Assembly (NCBI RefSeq): GCF_001570605.1
Contig: NZ_BBXG01000014.1
Coordinates: 1-64,000 of the forward strand
Source of the DNA: Herbidospora cretacea
GTDB taxonomy: Bacteria; Actinomycetota; Actinomycetes; Streptosporangiales; Streptosporangiaceae
Direction: 5' to 3'
DNA length: 64,000 nt
In this document: piece after piece, positions 62,501-64,000 of the stretch
Layout: the number at the start of each line of letters is the position of its first letter
How positions within the stretch are numbered: the stretch's first letter is position 1
Made by a program: the position numbers and the translations under genes
The notes under the pieces: generated by a model
The model's database searches: none
What the model was told of the DNA's origin: nothing
Seen by the model: the letters and a program-made list of their open reading frames with translations, nothing else

Positions 62501-64000
62501 CGCGATCAGGCCGACGATGTTCAGGCTCGGGCTGGGCGGGTCGCCCTTGGCGCTGGGCTTGGCCGGGGGCTTCCTGATGAGCTTGGCGTCGATGCCGAAG
62601 ATCACGGCGGGGTCGGGGAAGGCGACGACGAACATGCCGGTGGCGTTGAAGGTGAACGCGGTGTCCGGGAGCGTGCCGACGATCATGCCGAGGCCGACCG
62701 CCCACTGGCCGCGCGCCGGGGCGAACTTGCTCTCGGCTGGAACGTTCCGGTACCAGGCCAGCTCACGGCCCACCGGGTCGTTGGGGAAGCCCGAGGGCAG
62801 CGCGCGGGCGCCGTTGGCGACGAACTGGCCGATGAACCCGAACACGCCGAGCCCCGTCGCGCCGAGCGGGATGCCGACCGGCAGCAGCAGACCGAGCGAG
62901 ATCGACACGAAGTCGGTGGCCGGGTCGAAGGCGAGCGTGCCCATGGCCTTCACACCGACGCTGACCAGTTCGAGCTCCAGCGCCGCCTGGAACGCGCCGC
63001 CGTCGCCGACGACCAGACGGCCCTCGCCGCGCAGCACGCCCGGGATGTCCACCCCGACCGCCAGGCCGCGCAGTTCCGCCGAGATCCCGTCGTCGCCGAA
63101 CACGAACCGGACCGTCGCCCCCTGCACCGAGACGATGCCCAGGTCCAGCGCGAACTCCAGGTCCAGCTCGAACCACGACGACCCGAACCCGGCCCTGGTC
63201 CCGGTCACCTGGAGGAGCTGCCCGAGCGGGCCGTCGATCTGCCAGCGGCCCGGATCGGCCAGTTCGAACGACGCGTCGTCGTAGACGAGGGCGACCTTCT
63301 CGTACCACTCGGTCTTGGCGTCGTCGAACTCCAGGCCCACCTTCTTGTAGCGGACCTTGAGCGTCGAGTCCTTGGTACGGGCCCTCCCGAGGCCGCCCGC
63401 GTCGAGGTCGAGTTCGAGGGAGGCGGTGTAGTCCAGCAGCACCCGGGTCCGGAAGCCCGTGATGTCGGTGAGGCCGCGCTGGCGGTGCTCGACCTCCGCC
63501 GAGTGGATGACGACCTCACCGCTCTCGGCCACGGTGGCCAGCGCCCCGGCGGCCACGGCGAGCGCGGCCAGCCGCACGGCCTGGCCGTCCACGCCGGCCG
63601 CGCCGATCCCGGCCAGCAGCGCCGGGGCCAGTGCCAGCGCGACGGCGAGGAACTCGGAGTCGACGGCGGCCAGGCCCTGGGGGTCCCCTGAGGAGGCGAT
63701 GCCCAGCGAGAAGACGGTCTGCCCGGACCGGGAGTCGTGGGTCCAGCGGCCGGTCAGCGTGTAGACCTCGGTCGACGGCTGCCCCTTGGGTTCGGACGGG
63801 GCGCGGACCGGCAGGTTCGCCTCGCCGCCGCCGGGCGCCGGCATGGTGACGACGTTCGTCGTGGCCCACTGGAAGGTGAACTCGGCCTGGGTCGGGATGG
63901 CGTCGGCCCACGCGGTGACGGTGGGCGAGTCCCAGCGGACGAGCAGCCGGACGAGCCAGGCCAGGCGGGGGTCGCGCGGCGGCGCCGGGGTCACCTCGGT
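59501..64000 (-). CDS. Giant operon protein 1, DUF6603-like beta-rich protein (5' end outside)
   Basis: 1499 residues are visible; the frame stays open to the right edge, so the start, perhaps at GTG 63994 or further upstream, is not settled. The first about 650 residues are long runs of alternating hydrophobic strands: SWFELDLEFALDLGIVSVQG, VGVDIPGVLRGEGRLVVGDG, AGWQIKWAAGPIKLTASAKL and FSIKGCVGIDIGDPITPK. This pattern and the ELRGLAVGVDIPGVLRGEG phrase resemble DUF6603 proteins. After a proline linker (APPPPPPIGK) the C-terminal half has fibronectin-like modules (YTVRISWQWQGW, YDLMLMATPTGQPDAEQVVV) and Cys-rich pieces. No export signal is seen in the visible part. The stop overlaps the next gene's ATG (ATGA). 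Very long beta arrays could form a groove or fibre; function unknown. Confidence 0.75.
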   Translation of the reverse strand, partial: TEVTPAPPRDPRLAWLVRLLVRWDSPTVTAWADAIPTQAEFTFQWATTNVVTMPAPGGGEANLPVRAPSEPKGQPSTEVYTLTGRWTHDSRSGQTVFSLGIASSGDPQGLAAVDSEFLAVALALAPALLAGIGAAGVDGQAVRLAALAVAAGALATVAESGEVVIHSAEVEHRQRGLTDITGFRTRVLLDYTASLELDLDAGGLGRARTKDSTLKVRYKKVGLEFDDAKTEWYEKVALVYDDASFELADPGRWQIDGPLGQLLQVTGTRAGFGSSWFELDLEFALDLGIVSVQGATVRFVFGDDGISAELRGLAVGVDIPGVLRGEGRLVVGDGGAFQAALELELVSVGVKAMGTLAFDPATDFVSISLGLLLPVGIPLGATGLGVFGFIGQFVANGARALPSGFPNDPVGRELAWYRNVPAESKFAPARGQWAVGLGMIVGTLPDTAFTFNATGMFVVAFPDPAVIFGIDAKLIRKPPAKPSAKGDPPSPSLNIVGLIAVDDEAVLIGVRGRYTIPKVLELLVPIDGYFPYPSVPKKDAYLRIGSDGVVSENRPGDPVTIKLLPGTLNASAFAYLMVEQRRLHRLGGNPDFNFDGFSVGFGAGWQIKWAAGPIKLTASAKLLVGFGTNPFLLKGGIFVKGELSLVVVKVAATGEIVATVWEDNGVLKVNLKGRFCGSVSMFFFSIKGCVGIDIGDPITPKAPPPPPPIGKVSLTDRRGFTTATAATGAPGPEQTVWPDTVPVIEFTHHVAVALAGSAFNPGPGPAGPLWSGTSELKYAYRLTRVEIIPDGGAALPGPLDSGWWLPTHRPGVLAEGDVAVSESEGMFLALLAWDPAPWTYWLADGGAGTDADPSQTPGRLCDPPPRPRSNCAPGKGGVRTGPDTVRFTTPDPGSPPFPSRFAAEGQELLYGLPIATALPRLAAKGEALTPGRVGPGPFEDEVWWLATATRHGFTVRSSELHARLVPDLTDGELLLVVCRDFRERPPKEEDPDRGDTGRLPVVLGVTVEGPEQEWTPKVLREVRTREGSCALVAYTAPPKTTWSAVRVLEWPGTGDNDADRVGLVRLCGVSAAAAAQADANAAFLMGLRDQINLRAAQAVPAHRHLLEPGRGYTVRISWQWQGWVKSDAQPAPPATPPAGGWKDGPAQSYRFKTAATAVTTGAPPAELTDERAFDPRSLLRYLIAFEPETHSAPHLLDDPLLVHLAIDHGDQLAARYGRTLAVRLRRTDPPPGSMAGQAHAPDEPTEVTWGPLFDVHRPLGQRLFLEAIREAPCLEEPPLGGTTGEIHADLVPGAWYDLMLMATPTGQPDAEQVVVSRTHFQASRHRGPAGLLAALGFTAPEPEPFIAPDAVVTAAIPPGPPTVGDGDLDTLLRGAGLDPWPLSDRARTSVLWLNAGGTWQVAGLLLEGPEAVVRTGRTALAVTACDYGGVPLSPRCRNTAGTRVLLTPAAPTAVPAAETITLTLTRSVTSRTGTVTATTVTGRRFALAVPRSVRMEAGA

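Noticed and set aside
60026..63691. 1221-codon forward frame opposite the DUF6603-like gene
   Set aside because: Composition (Arg/Gly/Val/Ala, many HRQR runs) is that of antisense G+C-rich DNA; the reverse frame is continuous and coupled to its neighbours.
1..64000. tRNA genes or a CRISPR array
   Set aside because: No TTCGAATC-type T-loop with matching acceptor stems and no regularly spaced identical repeats were seen; the spaced repeats found are few, diverged and irregular.

Overview
The window is high-GC DNA, rich in GTG/TTG starts and strong G+C third-position bias, from an actinomycete. The mix of LuxR/SARP/XRE/MerR/MarR/Rrf2/HxlR regulators, nSTAND-WD40 NTPases, DNRLRE-Rhs secreted proteins and secreted glycoside hydrolases suggests a Streptosporangiaceae-like soil genus (inference from gene style only). 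No tRNA, rRNA, CRISPR array or replication origin was seen.

1-15 kb is a gene graveyard. It holds an IS5-type transposase remnant and fragments of a caspase-fold protease, a zinc-ribbon protein, a UvrD-like helicase, an ECF sigma factor, an ADP-ribosylglycohydrolase, a DNRLRE cell-surface protein, a P-loop NTPase, a coiled-coil protein and tandem S1 domains. Almost all are truncated or frameshifted. Three genes in this part look intact: a two-gene operon for unknown CARDB-like proteins (4.2-6.7 kb) and a TPR-like protein (13.7-14.6 kb). Diverged interspersed repeats, some with a conserved stem-loop, lie between the remnants and recur at 10.8, 15.0, 17.7 and 20.6 kb.

15-32 kb is a patchwork of small regulator-plus-target cassettes. 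These are LuxR/P450, an MBL-fold hydrolase with an HxlR regulator sharing an operator motif, MerR/methyltransferase around a palindrome, VOC/XRE, an SRPBCC lipoprotein followed by a large LuxR ATPase, and Rrf2 opposite a decayed NAD(P)-binding gene and an AhpD-like protein, with a long dyad between them. 32-38 kb carries an HTH-nSTAND-WD40 sensor followed by a tandemly duplicated SARP activator.

38-53 kb encodes mostly exported proteins: a DNRLRE/LamG protein and a 2066-residue Rhs protein with an unidentified C-terminal tip, two paralogous small secreted proteins built from three copies of a GRxHxGDENGxTxY repeat, a GH29 alpha-L-fucosidase with PA14, and a small secreted protein. A divergent VOC/MarR pair follows, with two identical TGTCAG-N4-CTGACA operators.

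53.3-64 kb is the most unusual block. It is one leftward operon of at least three giant genes (1067, 984 and more than 1499 codons) joined by 4-bp start/stop overlaps. They encode a protein with a degenerate phospholipase-D-like half, a fibronectin-type-III-containing protein, and a very large beta-rich protein resembling DUF6603. No export signal is visible in the two proteins whose N-termini are seen. The set looks like parts of one uncharacterised assembly and continues beyond the right edge.
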